Notes: generated from the letters alone by a model not told the origin. Shown: positions 8,445-18,300, counted from the stretch's first letter. The stretch is 64,000 bases of DNA from Mesorhizobium sp. Root102 (GCF_001425625.1 NZ_LMCP01000003.1:124001-188000); one strand, 5' to 3'. Program-made: numbers and translations.

Positions 8445-9523
8445 GAAATCTGTCTCCGCTCAGCCTTTTTGGAGTAGACGATCCGCACCAGTTCGGCGAC
8501 GGCCTGGTAGAATTGTGACGGGATCACATTATCGACCGAAACTTGCTTGTACATGGAGCGGGCGAGCGCCACGTCCTCGAAGATCGGGATGTTGTGTTCC
8601 CGGGCGATCTCGCGGATTTTCAGCGCCACCAGATCCTGCCCCTTGGCCAGCACCATCGGTGCCGAGTCCTCGTCGCGTACGTATTTCAGCGCGATCGAGA
8701 AGTGCGTCGGGTTGGCGATGATCAGCGTCGCGCGCGGCACCGCCGTCATCATCCGCTTGCGCGCCCGGTCACGCGCCAGCGAGCGCAGCCGCGATTTGAC
8801 GATCGGGTCGCCCTCGGACTGTTTGAACTCGTCCTTGACCTCCTGCTTGCTCATGCGCAGGTCCTGCTTCCAGTGGAAGCGCGACCAGACGATGTCGATT
8901 GCCGCGATCAGCCCCATGACGAAGACGATCGCCACCAGGATGTCGACGGCGATGCCGCGGATGACGAGACCAAAGGCGACCGGATTGGTGATCATCCCGG
9001 CGAGCAGCTTGCGGTGATCTTCCGACAGCGTGAAGATCAGCACGAGGATGGCAAAGCCGACCTTGCCGATCGACTTCGCGAACTCGACGAAGCCCTGGAT
9101 GCCGAACAGCCTGTTCCAGCCCTTGACGATCGAGATGCGCGAAAATTGCGGCCGGACCCGCTCGCCGACGAATTGCGGCATGTTCTGGAACACCGAGGCG
9201 CCGACACCTGCTACGGTCAGCAGCACGAACAGGCTCAAGACGGCGCGGCCAACCTCGAGGAGGACGATCTTGTAGAGCGCGATGACATCGGTCTCGGTGT
9301 CCATCGGCCAGGCTTCCGGCTTCTCCAGGAACATCGACAGGAACATGCCGAGATCGATGACGGCGTCCTTGGCGTAGAAGACGGTGAACACCAGTATGGC
9401 GACGAAGGACGCAAGAAGCGCCGTTTCCCGCGAATGGGGCAGCTTGCCCTGTTCGATTGTGTCGCGGATCTTCTTTTCCGTTGCCTCTTCGGTTTTCGAA
9501 TCCTTGTCGACCGCATCAGCCAT
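8441..9523 (-). CDS. flhB: Flagellar type III export switch protein FlhB
   Basis: FlhB is the inner-membrane export gate protein that switches substrate class from rod/hook to filament. The 360-residue protein begins with the typical KTEEATEKKIRDTIEQGKLP segment, has four hydrophobic helices between about 35 and 215, and the cytoplasmic autocleavage site NPTH near residue 270 (LIIANPTHFSIALKY), followed by the domain ending in ELVRIVYSKK. All key elements are present. It follows fliG by 9 bp on the minus strand and overlaps the next gene by four bases. Confidence 0.97.
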   Translation of the reverse strand: MADAVDKDSKTEEATEKKIRDTIEQGKLPHSRETALLASFVAILVFTVFYAKDAVIDLGMFLSMFLEKPEAWPMDTETDVIALYKIVLLEVGRAVLSLFVLLTVAGVGASVFQNMPQFVGERVRPQFSRISIVKGWNRLFGIQGFVEFAKSIGKVGFAILVLIFTLSEDHRKLLAGMITNPVAFGLVIRGIAVDILVAIVFVMGLIAAIDIVWSRFHWKQDLRMSKQEVKDEFKQSEGDPIVKSRLRSLARDRARKRMMTAVPRATLIIANPTHFSIALKYVRDEDSAPMVLAKGQDLVALKIREIAREHNIPIFEDVALARSMYKQVSVDNVIPSQFYQAVAELVRIVYSKKAERRQIS

Positions 9524-9532
9524 GGCCCGGTC

Positions 9533-10543
9533 TTAGGCGGCGTTCTGGGTCGAGGGGAGCTCGAACGCGCCTTCGCGTGACAACCGGATCGTCGTCGTCA
9601 CGATCGTCTTGCGCGCCGCCGTGATGTCGGCGAGGGGAATCCCTTCCGATCCCTGTCCGAGTTCGGCTTCGATCATGCGCCGCGACCGCGCGCCGATCGC
9701 CGACAGCACTGATTCCGCAAGTCCCGCCTGCGCGCCGCGCAGGGCCAGCGTGACCAGTTCGGTCGACAGCCCGTCGAACAGCAGCACCCGCGCCTTCTGG
9801 GTGAGCAGCGGCAAGTCGTCGAAGGCAAACAGGCGAGCCCGGACGCCATCGAGATCGGGCGTGCCGGCGGCTTCCAGGTCCTGCATGACCTCCTCGAGCA
9901 GCGGCTTGTCCAGTTCGTTGAGGACGCTGGCGACGCGCGCCTGCCCGGCCGAGGTGTCCTTCGTCGAGGTTTCCGTCAGCACGCTGGTGCGCAGCCGGTT
10001 CTCGACGATCTTGCTGGCGGCTTCCGGAACATTGGCCATCGTCACCATGCGCTTGATGATTTCGCCACGCATCGGCTTGGTCAACGTCAGCAGCACGCTC
10101 GCCGCCACTTGCGGCGCCAGCTTGGACAGCACCATGGCCGCGGTCTGTGGATGCTCGCCGGCCAGGAAGGCACCAAGCCGCGCCGGCTCGAGCTTTTCGA
10201 GCTCGGGCCAGATCGGCGGCGGGCCTTCCGGTGCGACCTCGAATCTCTTGTCGCCCATGATTGCGCTCATCTCTTCGGGCGACAGCGACTCGTTGAGGAT
10301 GGTGTCCATCCTGTCGGCGGAATCGAGCAATCCCGCCCCTTCGGTGAACTCGGCCTCGAACTCGGCGACAATGCGCTCGAGATCGTTTTGCGGAATCGTC
10401 CGCAGCAGACGGGCGCCCTCGATCAGCGCCTTCAGTTCTTCCTGCTTGAAGAATTTCAGCAGGCGGCTGGCCGACGGCTTGCCCATCGCCACCAATATGG
10501 CGGCCGCCTTCTGCGCGCGGGTCAAGGTCACCGGCGTCGTCAT
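9533..10543 (-). CDS. fliG: Flagellar motor switch protein FliG
   Basis: FliG is the C-ring protein that contacts MotA and FliF and transmits torque. The ATG at 10543 has GGAGG upstream and yields 336 residues, the family norm. The frame extends to 10579 without support. N-terminal (AQKAAAILVAMGKPSASRLLKFF), middle (EHPQTAAMVLSKLAPQVAASVL, the EHPQT motif) and C-terminal torque-helix regions (LFAFDDLPLLTQKARVLLFDGL, then MIEAELGQ) are visible. The charged C-terminal helix that faces the stator is recognisable. It lies between fliN and flhB in the leftward operon. Confidence 0.95.
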   Translation of the reverse strand: MTTPVTLTRAQKAAAILVAMGKPSASRLLKFFKQEELKALIEGARLLRTIPQNDLERIVAEFEAEFTEGAGLLDSADRMDTILNESLSPEEMSAIMGDKRFEVAPEGPPPIWPELEKLEPARLGAFLAGEHPQTAAMVLSKLAPQVAASVLLTLTKPMRGEIIKRMVTMANVPEAASKIVENRLRTSVLTETSTKDTSAGQARVASVLNELDKPLLEEVMQDLEAAGTPDLDGVRARLFAFDDLPLLTQKARVLLFDGLSTELVTLALRGAQAGLAESVLSAIGARSRRMIEAELGQGSEGIPLADITAARKTIVTTTIRLSREGAFELPSTQNAA

Positions 10544-10587
10544 GCCACTCGCCTCCGCTGCCACCGGCAAGCTCCGCAACCCATGTC

Positions 10588-10974
10588 CTAGGCGCCCTTC
10601 GTGCCGGCGATGATTTCGGTCAGCCTGATGCCGAAGCGCGACGGATCGCTTTCCAGCACGGTGATCTCGCCGCGCGCGATCTTGCGGCCGTTGACCACGA
10701 CGTCGACAGGTTCGCCGATACGGCGATTGAGCGCCACCGTCGACCCCTTCTGCAGCGCCATCAGGTCGGAGACCGGCATCTCGGTGCTGCCGAGGATGAT
10801 CTGGACATCGACGGGGATGTTCATGATGACGCTCGAATTGGCGCCGGAAGCGGCCCTGAACGCCGCATCGGGGCGCTGCTCCTCGTCATGCAGCACACCG
10901 CGCAACTCTTCAATGGCACGGTCGAGCTGCTCGTCCGGCTGGTCGAGATCGGCTTCCACCTTGGTCTTGGCCAT
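10588..10974 (-). CDS. fliN: Flagellar motor switch protein FliN
   Basis: FliN is a small C-ring component of 128 residues. After a charged N-terminal extension comes the SpoA domain: [29 protein letters not shown], then [40 protein letters not shown]. This is nearly the textbook FliN pattern. The ATG at 10974 is preceded by GGAG. It sits 16 bp after fliM and 44 bp before the fliG start in the same operon. Confidence 0.96.
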   Translation of the reverse strand: MAKTKVEADLDQPDEQLDRAIEELRGVLHDEEQRPDAAFRAASGANSSVIMNIPVDVQIILGSTEMPVSDLMALQKGSTVALNRRIGEPVDVVVNGRKIARGEITVLESDPSRFGIRLTEIIAGTKGA

Positions 10975-10990
10975 GCGTCGTCTCCAAATG

Positions 10991-11938
10991 TCAGGCGCTG
11001 CCGGCGGAAGCCGGCATCAGCGCTTCGATAAAGTCCTGCCCGGCATCGTAGGGATGCCTGATTCGAACGGTGTAATTCTGTCCCAGTTTGCCGAACTCGC
11101 ACACGAACAGCGTCTTGCCGCGCGCGCTGAGACGCGCCTGCGACTGCGCCGTTTCCTCGAATTCAATGACCTGGCCAATTTCGAAACCGGCAAGGTCGCC
11201 GAGTGTCAGCCGGGCCAGCGGCATCGTGGCCTCGAGTGCTACGGTGGAGCGCATCACCTCTTCCGAAAAGCGCGCGCGCCAGCTGGCCCCCTGATCGTTC
11301 TCGCCGGCGACGGCGGCACTGTCCCGGCTGGCCAGCACGATACGCTGCGGCATCGTCACGGTGACGGTGCCGCTGTCGGCCGGCGTCGAGATGCCAAGGA
11401 CGATACGGATCGCCGCGCCGTCGCGCAGCACGTGCCGCTTCGCCTCGGTGCCCGACATTGCCCGCGGCACGGGCAGGCGCAGGTCGAGCGAGCGTCGTCC
11501 CGATCCGTTCAGGGCCTGCGCGACCTGCTGGAACACCATGGTCGAGACATCGACCTCGATCTGCGACAGATCGCGCTCTATGGGCGACGCCGACATCTCC
11601 GGATCGCCGCCGAACAGCGTGCAGACCATGATCGCGATCGCCGGCGCATCAATCACCAGGGTCATGGCATCCGAGGACGTGGATGATGCGACGATTGTCA
11701 TGGCAAAAGTCTCGCCGGCACGCGAGCGCGCCTCCGAGACGCGGCTGACCTCGACGGCCCTGAGATCGATGGTGACCGGGACACCAAGCTCACTGGTCAA
11801 GCTCTTCTGCAGCAACGGCGCGGCGCGTTCGGCCATGGCCCGGCCGGTGCCGATGACCTGGGCGGCTTCGCCGCTGTCGCCGACCAGACGCTCGATGATC
11901 AGCGAGCGCGCTTCCGCTGGGCTGCCCGGACTGGTCAT
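10991..11938 (-). CDS. fliM: Flagellar motor switch protein FliM
   Basis: FliM is the C-ring protein that in other bacteria binds CheY-P. The 315-residue protein is of the short, divergent rhizobial type. The middle domain ([22 protein letters not shown] through [17 protein letters not shown]) and a C-terminal SpoA-like domain ([26 protein letters not shown], ending YTVRIRHP) are visible. The canonical N-terminal CheY-binding LSQDEID motif is not present, as I recall being usual in this group. It lies between motA and fliN. Confidence 0.92.
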   Translation of the reverse strand: MTSPGSPAEARSLIIERLVGDSGEAAQVIGTGRAMAERAAPLLQKSLTSELGVPVTIDLRAVEVSRVSEARSRAGETFAMTIVASSTSSDAMTLVIDAPAIAIMVCTLFGGDPEMSASPIERDLSQIEVDVSTMVFQQVAQALNGSGRRSLDLRLPVPRAMSGTEAKRHVLRDGAAIRIVLGISTPADSGTVTVTMPQRIVLASRDSAAVAGENDQGASWRARFSEEVMRSTVALEATMPLARLTLGDLAGFEIGQVIEFEETAQSQARLSARGKTLFVCEFGKLGQNYTVRIRHPYDAGQDFIEALMPASAGSA

Positions 11939-11970
11939 GACAGTGCTGGGACCGATCTGTCGCGCATCGT

Positions 11971-12846
11971 TCAGGCGGCCTTCTTTTCGACGGCACCGGT
12001 GTTCATCGTGCTCTGCTCTACGGCGTCGATTGTCGGCCGTTCATAGGACGAGATGGTCTTGCGGCCGAACTCGATCGCCACCTGCGGCAGCGCGCCGTTC
12101 ATGTAGGCCAGCAGCGTCTGCTTGACGATGATGTAGAGGCGGTTGTTCTTCTCGCGAACCGTCTTGATCTTGGTGGCGACCGGCCCGACCACCGCATAGG
12201 ACAGGAAGATGCCGAGGAACGTTCCGACAAGTGCGGCGCCGATCAGACCGCCGAGGATTTCCGGCGACTGGTCGAGCGCACCCATCGCCTTGACCACGCC
12301 GAGGACGGCGGCGACGATGCCGAGCGCCGGCAAGCCGTCCCCGACCGCCACCATTGCATGATAGGCCTTCATCTTGTCGGACCTGATGGTCTGGATTTCC
12401 TCGTCCATCAGCGCCTCGATCTCGTGCGAGCGGGCATTGCCGATGATGATGATGCGACAGTAATCGCAGATGAAGGCCATCAGGTCGTGATTCTTGAGTA
12501 CGGTCGGAAAGGCCTGGAAGATCGCCGATTCTTCGGGATTGTCGATATGCGCCTCGACTTCGCTGCGCGACTTCGAGCGCAGCTCGCGCATCAGTGAGTG
12601 CAGCACGCCCAGCGTTTCCAAGTAGTTCTGTTCCTTCGGCACCGCCTGTTTGAACGCCTCGAGGATGGCCTTGCCGGTATCCTTGACCGTCTTCATCGGA
12701 TTGGCCACCAGAAACGTGCCGAACGCGGCACCGCAGATAACCACGGCTTCCCACGGCTGGACCAGCACGTGAAGATGGCCGCCCATGGCCATGAAGCCGC
12801 CAAGGACGCAGCCGAGCGTAACCACCAGTCCAATCAGAATGCCCAC
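11971..12846 (-). CDS. motA: Flagellar stator proton-channel protein MotA
   Basis: MotA forms the stator with MotB and drives rotation with proton flow. The 291-residue protein has four membrane helices (residues about 1-22, 30-50, and two between 165 and 225), the loop with charged residues that contact FliG (near 90), and the conserved [20 protein letters not shown] segment. The start is a GTG at 12846 with AAGGA upstream. It is the first gene of the leftward operon motA-fliM-fliN-fliG-flhB-unknown, and is divergent from the DUF1217 gene. Its partner motB is encoded 15 kb away. Confidence 0.96.
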   Translation of the reverse strand: MGILIGLVVTLGCVLGGFMAMGGHLHVLVQPWEAVVICGAAFGTFLVANPMKTVKDTGKAILEAFKQAVPKEQNYLETLGVLHSLMRELRSKSRSEVEAHIDNPEESAIFQAFPTVLKNHDLMAFICDYCRIIIIGNARSHEIEALMDEEIQTIRSDKMKAYHAMVAVGDGLPALGIVAAVLGVVKAMGALDQSPEILGGLIGAALVGTFLGIFLSYAVVGPVATKIKTVREKNNRLYIIVKQTLLAYMNGALPQVAIEFGRKTISSYERPTIDAVEQSTMNTGAVEKKAA

Positions 12847-12909
12847 GAAAGGTCCTTCCGCATTTCACATCAGGCGTAAGGGATAGCTCCCGTGCCTTGT
12901 GTGAGGCTT

Positions 12910-12934
12910 GAATCGAAGCCACCGGATCCGATTC
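12910..12934. promoter_or_regulatory. Inverted repeat between divergent motA and DUF1217 operons
   Basis: GAATCG (12910-12915) and CGATTC (12929-12934) form a 6-13-6 inverted repeat in the 148-bp gap separating two divergent flagellar operons. A site here could serve both promoters. No -35/-10 pair is convincing by eye, so this is only a candidate operator. Confidence 0.25.
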
Positions 12935-12994
12935 AGTTTCGCGCAAGGAAGTAGGGCTATTGTGCCGACATTAGCTTCGGCCGGAGGCACGTCT

Positions 12995-14116
12995 TTGCTT
13001 AATACCTTTACCAGCTACCAGCTGATCACCAAGGATATCACCAAGTCGATCGACAGGATCGAGCAGCAGCCGGTGGTTGATCGCGATACCAAATATTATC
13101 TCGCCAACATCACCAAGGTGAAATCGATCGACGATTTCGTCAAAAATGACCGCTTGTTCAAATACGCCATGAAGGCCTATGGGCTCGAGGACATGGACTA
13201 CGCCAAGGCCTTCATGGTCAAGGCGCTCAAGGAAGGCGTCTCCGATCCCAACAGCTTCGCCAACAAGCTGACCGACAAGCGTTACGCCGAATTCGTCAGG
13301 GCCTTCAATTTCGCCGCCAACGGCGCCGATGCGACCATCTACAACAAGACGCAGCAGCTGGTGACCAAGAACTATGCCTCGCAGGCTGAAATCGCCGGCC
13401 TCGATGCGGATTCGGACTATGTGAAAGGCGAGACGACATACTATCTCGCCAACATCACCAAGGTGAAGTCGATCGACGATCTGATGTCGAACAATCGGCT
13501 CTACACCTACGCACTGGCTTCATTCGGCCTCGATTCGACCACGGAAGACAAGGATCTCATCAAGAGCGTTCTGCAGGGTGGCGTCCGCAACCCCGACAGC
13601 GTCGCTAACAAGATGACGGACAAGACCTACGCAGCACTTGCCTCCGCCTTCAATTTCGAAGCTTATGGTGCGAACACCACCACCATCAATCCGGCGCAGC
13701 AGCCGACCGTCGACAAATACATGCGCCAGACCCTCGAAGAGGATGCCGGCCAGACCAACCAGGGCGTGCGGCTGGCGCTTTATTTCGACCGCAAGGCCCC
13801 GACCATCACCAACTGGTACGACGTGCTGGCCGACACCGCGCTTGCCAGCGTCGTGCGCACCGTGCTCGGCCTGCCCGATTCTTTCGCCACCGCCGATGTC
13901 GACAAGCAGGCGCAGCTGTTCGAGCAGAAACTCGACATCTCGGATTTCTCCGACCCCGAGAAACTCGGCAAGTTCCTGACTCGCTTCACCAGCATGTACG
14001 AAATCAACAACCCCACTTCATCGGCCGTCACCTCGGTTAGCGTGCTGTTTTCCCAGCCGATCACGGTCGGCATCTCCACCGACCTGATGATGGCCATGCA
14101 GAAACTAAGGTTCTGA
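12995..14116 (+). CDS. DUF1217 family flagellar-cluster protein with a tandem duplicated domain
   Basis: This family is regularly found beside flgF in rhizobial flagellar clusters, and its role is not established. The 373-residue protein contains two copies of one domain: YYLANITKVKSIDD begins at residue 34 and again at residue 149, each followed by a helical segment, a GV-P-S-ANK-TDK-Y motif and an AFNF motif. A third, divergent section ends in a hydrophobic helix-like tail. The start is a TTG at 12995 with GGAGG 7 bases upstream. A GTG at 12962 is a weaker alternative with a poor ribosome site. It is the first gene of the long rightward operon and has 7 bp to flgF. No signal peptide is seen, so if it is a structural part it would travel through the flagellar export apparatus. 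Confidence 0.8.
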   Translation: MLNTFTSYQLITKDITKSIDRIEQQPVVDRDTKYYLANITKVKSIDDFVKNDRLFKYAMKAYGLEDMDYAKAFMVKALKEGVSDPNSFANKLTDKRYAEFVRAFNFAANGADATIYNKTQQLVTKNYASQAEIAGLDADSDYVKGETTYYLANITKVKSIDDLMSNNRLYTYALASFGLDSTTEDKDLIKSVLQGGVRNPDSVANKMTDKTYAALASAFNFEAYGANTTTINPAQQPTVDKYMRQTLEEDAGQTNQGVRLALYFDRKAPTITNWYDVLADTALASVVRTVLGLPDSFATADVDKQAQLFEQKLDISDFSDPEKLGKFLTRFTSMYEINNPTSSAVTSVSVLFSQPITVGISTDLMMAMQKLRF

Positions 14117-14123
14117 GACTATT

Positions 14124-14846
14124 ATGCGGGACAGTCTGTACGTCGCCCTATCCTCGCAGATCGCGCTCGAGCGTCGCCTCGACACGATCGCCGACAACGT
14201 CGCCAACGCCTCGACGATCGGTTTTCGCGCCACCGGCGTGAAGTTCGAGGACGTCGTGTCCGGCACCGGGCCGAAATCGGTGTCCTTCGCCTCCTCTGGC
14301 AAGACCTATCTTTCCGGCGCTCACGGTGCTTTGAGCGAGACCGGCAATCCCTTCGATTTCGCCATTCAGGGCGATGCCTGGTTCGCCATAGAGACGCCTG
14401 TCGGCGCCGTCATGACCCGCGACGGGCGCTTTTCGATGAACGAGAACGGCGAACTGATGTCGATCGAGGGCCACCCGGTACTCGATGCCGGCGGCTCGCC
14501 GATCCAGCTTGACCCGCGCAGCGGTCCGCCCAAGGCCGGGGCCGACGGTTCGCTGCGCCAGAACGATCAGCTTGTCGGTTCGATCGGCCTCTACAATTTC
14601 GACCCGGGCGAGAACTTCGTCCGCTACGGAAATTCCGGCATCGTTCCGGCGCGCACGCCGGAGCCTGTCACCGATCGCTCCGATATCGGCGTCGCCCAGG
14701 GTTTTCTCGAAGAATCCAACGTCAATCCGGTGCTGGAGATCACCCGGCTGATTATGGTTCAGCGTGCCTTCGAGAACACCGCCGCCCTGATGCGGCAGAC
14801 TGACTCCTCCACCGACGAGGCGATCAAGACGCTCGGCTCGAAATAA
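14124..14846 (+). CDS. flgF: Proximal rod protein FlgF
   Basis: FlgF is a rod protein exported by the flagellar type III system. It has 240 residues with the N-terminal flagellar basal body rod motif (SLYVALSSQIALERRLDTIADNVANASTIGFRATGVKFE) and the C-terminal motif GFLEESNVNPVLEITRLIMVQRAFE. The shorter middle domain separates it from FlgG and FlgE. No signal peptide is present, as expected. fliI follows after 3 bp. Confidence 0.94.
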   Translation: MRDSLYVALSSQIALERRLDTIADNVANASTIGFRATGVKFEDVVSGTGPKSVSFASSGKTYLSGAHGALSETGNPFDFAIQGDAWFAIETPVGAVMTRDGRFSMNENGELMSIEGHPVLDAGGSPIQLDPRSGPPKAGADGSLRQNDQLVGSIGLYNFDPGENFVRYGNSGIVPARTPEPVTDRSDIGVAQGFLEESNVNPVLEITRLIMVQRAFENTAALMRQTDSSTDEAIKTLGSK

Positions 14847-14849
14847 CCC

Positions 14850-16253
14850 ATGTCGCTCGACCAGCTATCCCTGCGCGCACCCGAAAGACAGCTCCAGCCG
14901 GCGCCGGAAGACCGGCTTGCCGCGTTGGAACGGGTCTGGCGGCGTTTCGCCGACACCGAGGCGCTGCTCAAGCGCGGCGGCCGCGTCACCGAAGTCACGC
15001 CCACGCACTACAAGGTGCACGGCCTTTCCAATTTCGCCAGACTGGGCGACATCGTCGAGCAGCGCGGCCATGCCGGCGCGCGCCGCGGCGAGATCGTCAA
15101 GATCAGCCGTGACGAGGTCGTCGTGGCACCCTTCGAACGCAGCGCCGATGCCGGCATCGGCGATGCCGTATTCCGCCGCGGTCCGCTCGCGGTGGCGCCG
15201 CATGCCTCGTGGCGTGGTCGCACCATCGACGCGCTCACCAGGGCAATCGATGGCGGCCCGCCTTTGGTCAGGGGCGACGACGCATCGAGCGGCGCCCAGA
15301 CGACGCCCGGCGCCATGGCGCGGCAGCGCGTCGGCACCGCCTTCATGACCGGCGTCAAGGTCATCGACATCTTCACGCCGCTCTGCTTCGGCCAGCGCCT
15401 CGGCATCTTCGCCGGCTCCGGCGTCGGCAAGTCGACGCTGCTTGCCATGCTTGCCGGCGCCGACGCTTTCGACACCGTCGTCGTGGCGCTCATCGGCGAA
15501 CGCGGCCGCGAAGTCCGCGAATTCCTCGAGGACACGATCGGCGACAGTATGGCCAAGACCGTCGCCGTCGTCGCCACCAGCGACGAAAGCGCCATGATGC
15601 GCCGGCGGGCGCCGGACACCGCCATGCGCGTCGCCGAGCATTTTCGCGACCAGGGGCACCGTGTGCTCCTGGTGCTGGACTCGATCACCCGCTTCGCTCA
15701 CGCCTTGCGCGAGGTGGCGACGGGGACCGGCGAGCCGCCGGTCGCCCGCGGCTATCCGGCCTCGGTGTTCACCGAACTGCCCAAGCTGCTCGAGCGCGCC
15801 GGGCCAGGCGCGGAAGGCAAGGGGTCGATCACCGCCATTATCTCCGTGCTGGTCGACGGCGACGACCACAACGATCCGGTCGCCGATTCCGTGCGCGGCA
15901 TCCTCGACGGCCATGTCGTGCTCGACCGCACGATCGCCGAACAGGGCCGCTATCCGCCGGTCAATCCGCTGTCGTCCATATCGCGCCTGGCCGGCAAGGC
16001 CTGGAGCGTCGAACAGCGCGCGTTGGTGACAAGGCTGAAGTCGATGATCTCGCGCTTCGAGGACACGCGCGATATCCGCCTGCTGGGCGCCTATCAGGGC
16101 GGCGTCGATGCCGAACTCGATATTGCCGTGCGCCAGGTGCCGCTGATCTACGAGGCACTGACGCAAGCGCCGAAGGACCGTCCGTCGGCCGACCCGTTCT
16201 CCGATCTCGCCCGCCACCTCAAGAGCAAGCTGAACGCCGATGCCGGAGACTGA
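14850..16253 (+). CDS. fliI: Flagellar export ATPase FliI
   Basis: FliI is the hexameric ATPase that energises flagellar protein export. The 467-residue protein carries Walker A in GIFAGSGVGKST, the segment VVALIGERGREVREFLED, and Walker B LLVLDSITRFAHA, in the order found in F1-beta-related export ATPases. The N-terminal extension that binds FliH is present. It overlaps the next gene by 14 bases. No classical fliH precedes it. A FliH-like gene is found at 27750. Confidence 0.97.
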   Translation: MSLDQLSLRAPERQLQPAPEDRLAALERVWRRFADTEALLKRGGRVTEVTPTHYKVHGLSNFARLGDIVEQRGHAGARRGEIVKISRDEVVVAPFERSADAGIGDAVFRRGPLAVAPHASWRGRTIDALTRAIDGGPPLVRGDDASSGAQTTPGAMARQRVGTAFMTGVKVIDIFTPLCFGQRLGIFAGSGVGKSTLLAMLAGADAFDTVVVALIGERGREVREFLEDTIGDSMAKTVAVVATSDESAMMRRRAPDTAMRVAEHFRDQGHRVLLVLDSITRFAHALREVATGTGEPPVARGYPASVFTELPKLLERAGPGAEGKGSITAIISVLVDGDDHNDPVADSVRGILDGHVVLDRTIAEQGRYPPVNPLSSISRLAGKAWSVEQRALVTRLKSMISRFEDTRDIRLLGAYQGGVDAELDIAVRQVPLIYEALTQAPKDRPSADPFSDLARHLKSKLNADAGD

Positions 16254-17079
16254 ACGCGAATATACCGAGCGCATCCTGCGCGACATGATCGCCGAGGCCA
16301 ACGCCGCCGAGGAAGCCCGGGCTGACGAAGCCCGATCTGCCAAGGCAAAGGCTGCCCGTGCCATAGCTGCCAAAGCCGAAGCCGTTCTGGCCAGAGCCGT
16401 AAAGCCAACCCTGCCACGGGCTGCCAAAGCCGATCCTGTTCGGGCAAGGGCCGCCGAGCCCGCTCTGCACCGGGCTCCCCAGACGGAGGCTGCCGAGATG
16501 ACGCAGGCCAGCCGCGACTCGCTGATCGACGGACTGTTCCCGCTCAGAGAATGGCCGCTGCCACCAAAGGCGCAGTTTCCCCGGCTGAACAAGAAGTCCG
16601 ATCGGCGCAGCGATTTCGTCATTGCCGCGCTCGGCATCACGCTCGGGCTGATCTGCGCTCTGTTTCCCTGGTACATCTTCTTCAACCAGGACCAGTTTGG
16701 CGTCCAGGCGATGAAGTTCGGCGGCACCGGCACCAATTCGGGACGGGCGGGCGGCGGCGTGGTCGCCCAACGCAGCGCGCCGCTGACGGCAAAGGACGTC
16801 CCCGCCGCCAATCTCGATCTGCTTGCCACGGGAACCGTGCAGGATGACGCCAATCCGGCACCTGCACCTGACGAGCAACCCTTTCCGGCCGACGCGGCGA
16901 AATTCCGCATGGTTCATGTTGCCAACGGCCGTGCCATGATCGAGGACGACGCTGGCCTCTGGATCGTCCAGCGTGGCTCGATACTGCCTGACTCCAGCCA
17001 GGTATCCTCTATCGAGCAGCGCAACGGTAAATGGGTCATGGTCACCAGTGCCGACCAGGTGATCGAACTCTCCAAATAA
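16240..17079 (+). CDS. Membrane-anchored flagellar-cluster protein between fliI and flgB
   Basis: This 279-residue gene occupies the slot of an unnamed protein conserved between fliI and flgB in rhizobia. The first 80 residues are an Ala/Arg/Glu/Lys-rich low-complexity helix (many AKA and RA units). Next come a linker and one membrane helix (FVIAALGITLGLICALFPWYIFF, about residues 126-148). The C-terminal domain includes GRAMIEDDAGLWIVQRGSILPDSSQVSSIEQRNGKWVMVTS, a compact beta pattern seen in several envelope-associated rhizobial proteins. It would face the periplasm with a charged cytoplasmic tail. It overlaps fliI by 14 bases. A role in export or rod assembly is inferred from position only. 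Confidence 0.75.
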   Translation: MPETEREYTERILRDMIAEANAAEEARADEARSAKAKAARAIAAKAEAVLARAVKPTLPRAAKADPVRARAAEPALHRAPQTEAAEMTQASRDSLIDGLFPLREWPLPPKAQFPRLNKKSDRRSDFVIAALGITLGLICALFPWYIFFNQDQFGVQAMKFGGTGTNSGRAGGGVVAQRSAPLTAKDVPAANLDLLATGTVQDDANPAPAPDEQPFPADAAKFRMVHVANGRAMIEDDAGLWIVQRGSILPDSSQVSSIEQRNGKWVMVTSADQVIELSK

Positions 17080-17163
17080 ACGCCCCGTCTCAGGCGTCCG
17101 GCCATCCGCAAGGTCCGCGCAAGACTGGCGGCCTAGTCTTCGGGAACCCGCTCGGAGATTCCC

Positions 17164-17544
17164 ATGGAGCCCGTTTCCCTTTTCGACCTCGCCGCCAAGC
17201 AAGCCCAGTGGCTGGCCGTGCGCCAGTCCGCCGTCGCCGGCAACATCGCCAACGCCAACACGCCGGGCTACAAGGCAAACGATGTCGAGCCGTTCGAAAA
17301 GGTCCTCGATCGCACAGCCGTATCGCTGCAGGCCACGCAGGCTGGCCATCTCGGCAACGCCGCGACCAATGCCGGCTTCACCATCAAGCCGCAGGAAGAT
17401 GACGGCGTTGTCATGCCGTCCAAGAACTCGGTCGTGCTGGAAGACCAGTTGCTGAAGGCCGGCGAAGTCCGCCGCTCCTTCGAGCTCAACACGGCGATCG
17501 TCAAGGCGTTCCATTCGATGATGATGATGGCGGTGAAGAGCTGA
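17164..17544 (+). CDS. flgB: Proximal rod protein FlgB
   Basis: FlgB is the first rod subunit, 126 residues. The N-terminus [43 protein letters not shown] is the rod-protein motif. The C-terminus [22 protein letters not shown] is the usual helix. GGAG precedes the ATG. flgC starts 2 bp after the stop. Confidence 0.96.
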   Translation: MEPVSLFDLAAKQAQWLAVRQSAVAGNIANANTPGYKANDVEPFEKVLDRTAVSLQATQAGHLGNAATNAGFTIKPQEDDGVVMPSKNSVVLEDQLLKAGEVRRSFELNTAIVKAFHSMMMMAVKS

Positions 17545-17546
17545 CC

Positions 17547-17963
17547 ATGGACGCGCTGACCGCAGCCCTCAAAGTCGCAGCATCCGGCCTCGGCGCCCAG
17601 TCGGAGCGCCTGCGTGTGGTTTCCGAAAACCTGGCCAACGCCCAGTCGACCGGCACCACGCCCGGCTCCGATCCGTATCGCCGCAAGACCATCAGCTTCG
17701 TCTCCGAGCTCGACCGGACCTCCGGCAGCTCGACGGTTGCAGTGAATTCTATCGATCGTGATCCCAGCGACTTTCCGGTCGAGTTCCAGCCCGGCAACGA
17801 AGCCGCCGACGAGAAGGGCTACGTCAAGATGCCCAACGTGAACGTGCTGATCGAAATGGCCGACATGACCGAGGCCAACCGCTCCTACGAGGCCAACCTT
17901 CAGGTCGTCAAGCAGGCGCGCGACCTGATTTCCATGACCATCGACCTGATGAGGAACCAGTAA
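17547..17963 (+). CDS. flgC: Proximal rod protein FlgC
   Basis: FlgC is a 138-residue rod subunit. It shows the N-terminal rod motif ([28 protein letters not shown]) and the C-terminal signature [34 protein letters not shown]. The stop and the fliE start share one base (TAATG), so translation is coupled. Confidence 0.97.
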   Translation: MDALTAALKVAASGLGAQSERLRVVSENLANAQSTGTTPGSDPYRRKTISFVSELDRTSGSSTVAVNSIDRDPSDFPVEFQPGNEAADEKGYVKMPNVNVLIEMADMTEANRSYEANLQVVKQARDLISMTIDLMRNQ

Positions 17964-18289
17964 TGATCAGCGGTATCGGAGCCCTTCAGTTCAAGTCGTC
18001 GATCGGCGGCGACGACGCGGTGACAAGCCTGCTCCAGGGCGGCGCGACACCTTCGGCCGGCGGCAACATCGGCACCTCCTTCGCCGAGGCGCTAAGCCAG
18101 GCAGCCTCCAAGACCATCAACACACTGCAGAATGCCGAGCAGGTGTCGGTGCAAGCCCTCAAGGGCGACGTCGACACCCGTCAGGTGGTCGACGCCGTGA
18201 TGAGCGCGCAGCAGGCGCTTCAGACCGCCGTCGCCATTCGCGACAAGGTGGTTTCCGCCTATCTCGAAGTCAGTCGAATGGGCATCTGA
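17963..18289 (+). CDS. fliE: MS ring-rod junction protein FliE
   Basis: FliE joins the MS ring to the rod. The 108-residue protein has a variable N-terminus and the conserved helical C-terminus ([24 protein letters not shown], ending [23 protein letters not shown]). Position between flgC and flgG is standard for this group. Confidence 0.96.
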   Translation: MISGIGALQFKSSIGGDDAVTSLLQGGATPSAGGNIGTSFAEALSQAASKTINTLQNAEQVSVQALKGDVDTRQVVDAVMSAQQALQTAVAIRDKVVSAYLEVSRMGI

Positions 18290-18300
18290 GGAATTCCGCC

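Noticed and set aside
14865..16910. 681-codon minus-strand frame opposite fliI and the next gene
   Set aside because: It covers fliI, whose Walker motifs are unmistakable on the plus strand. The product is His/Asp/Gly-rich without protein-like features.
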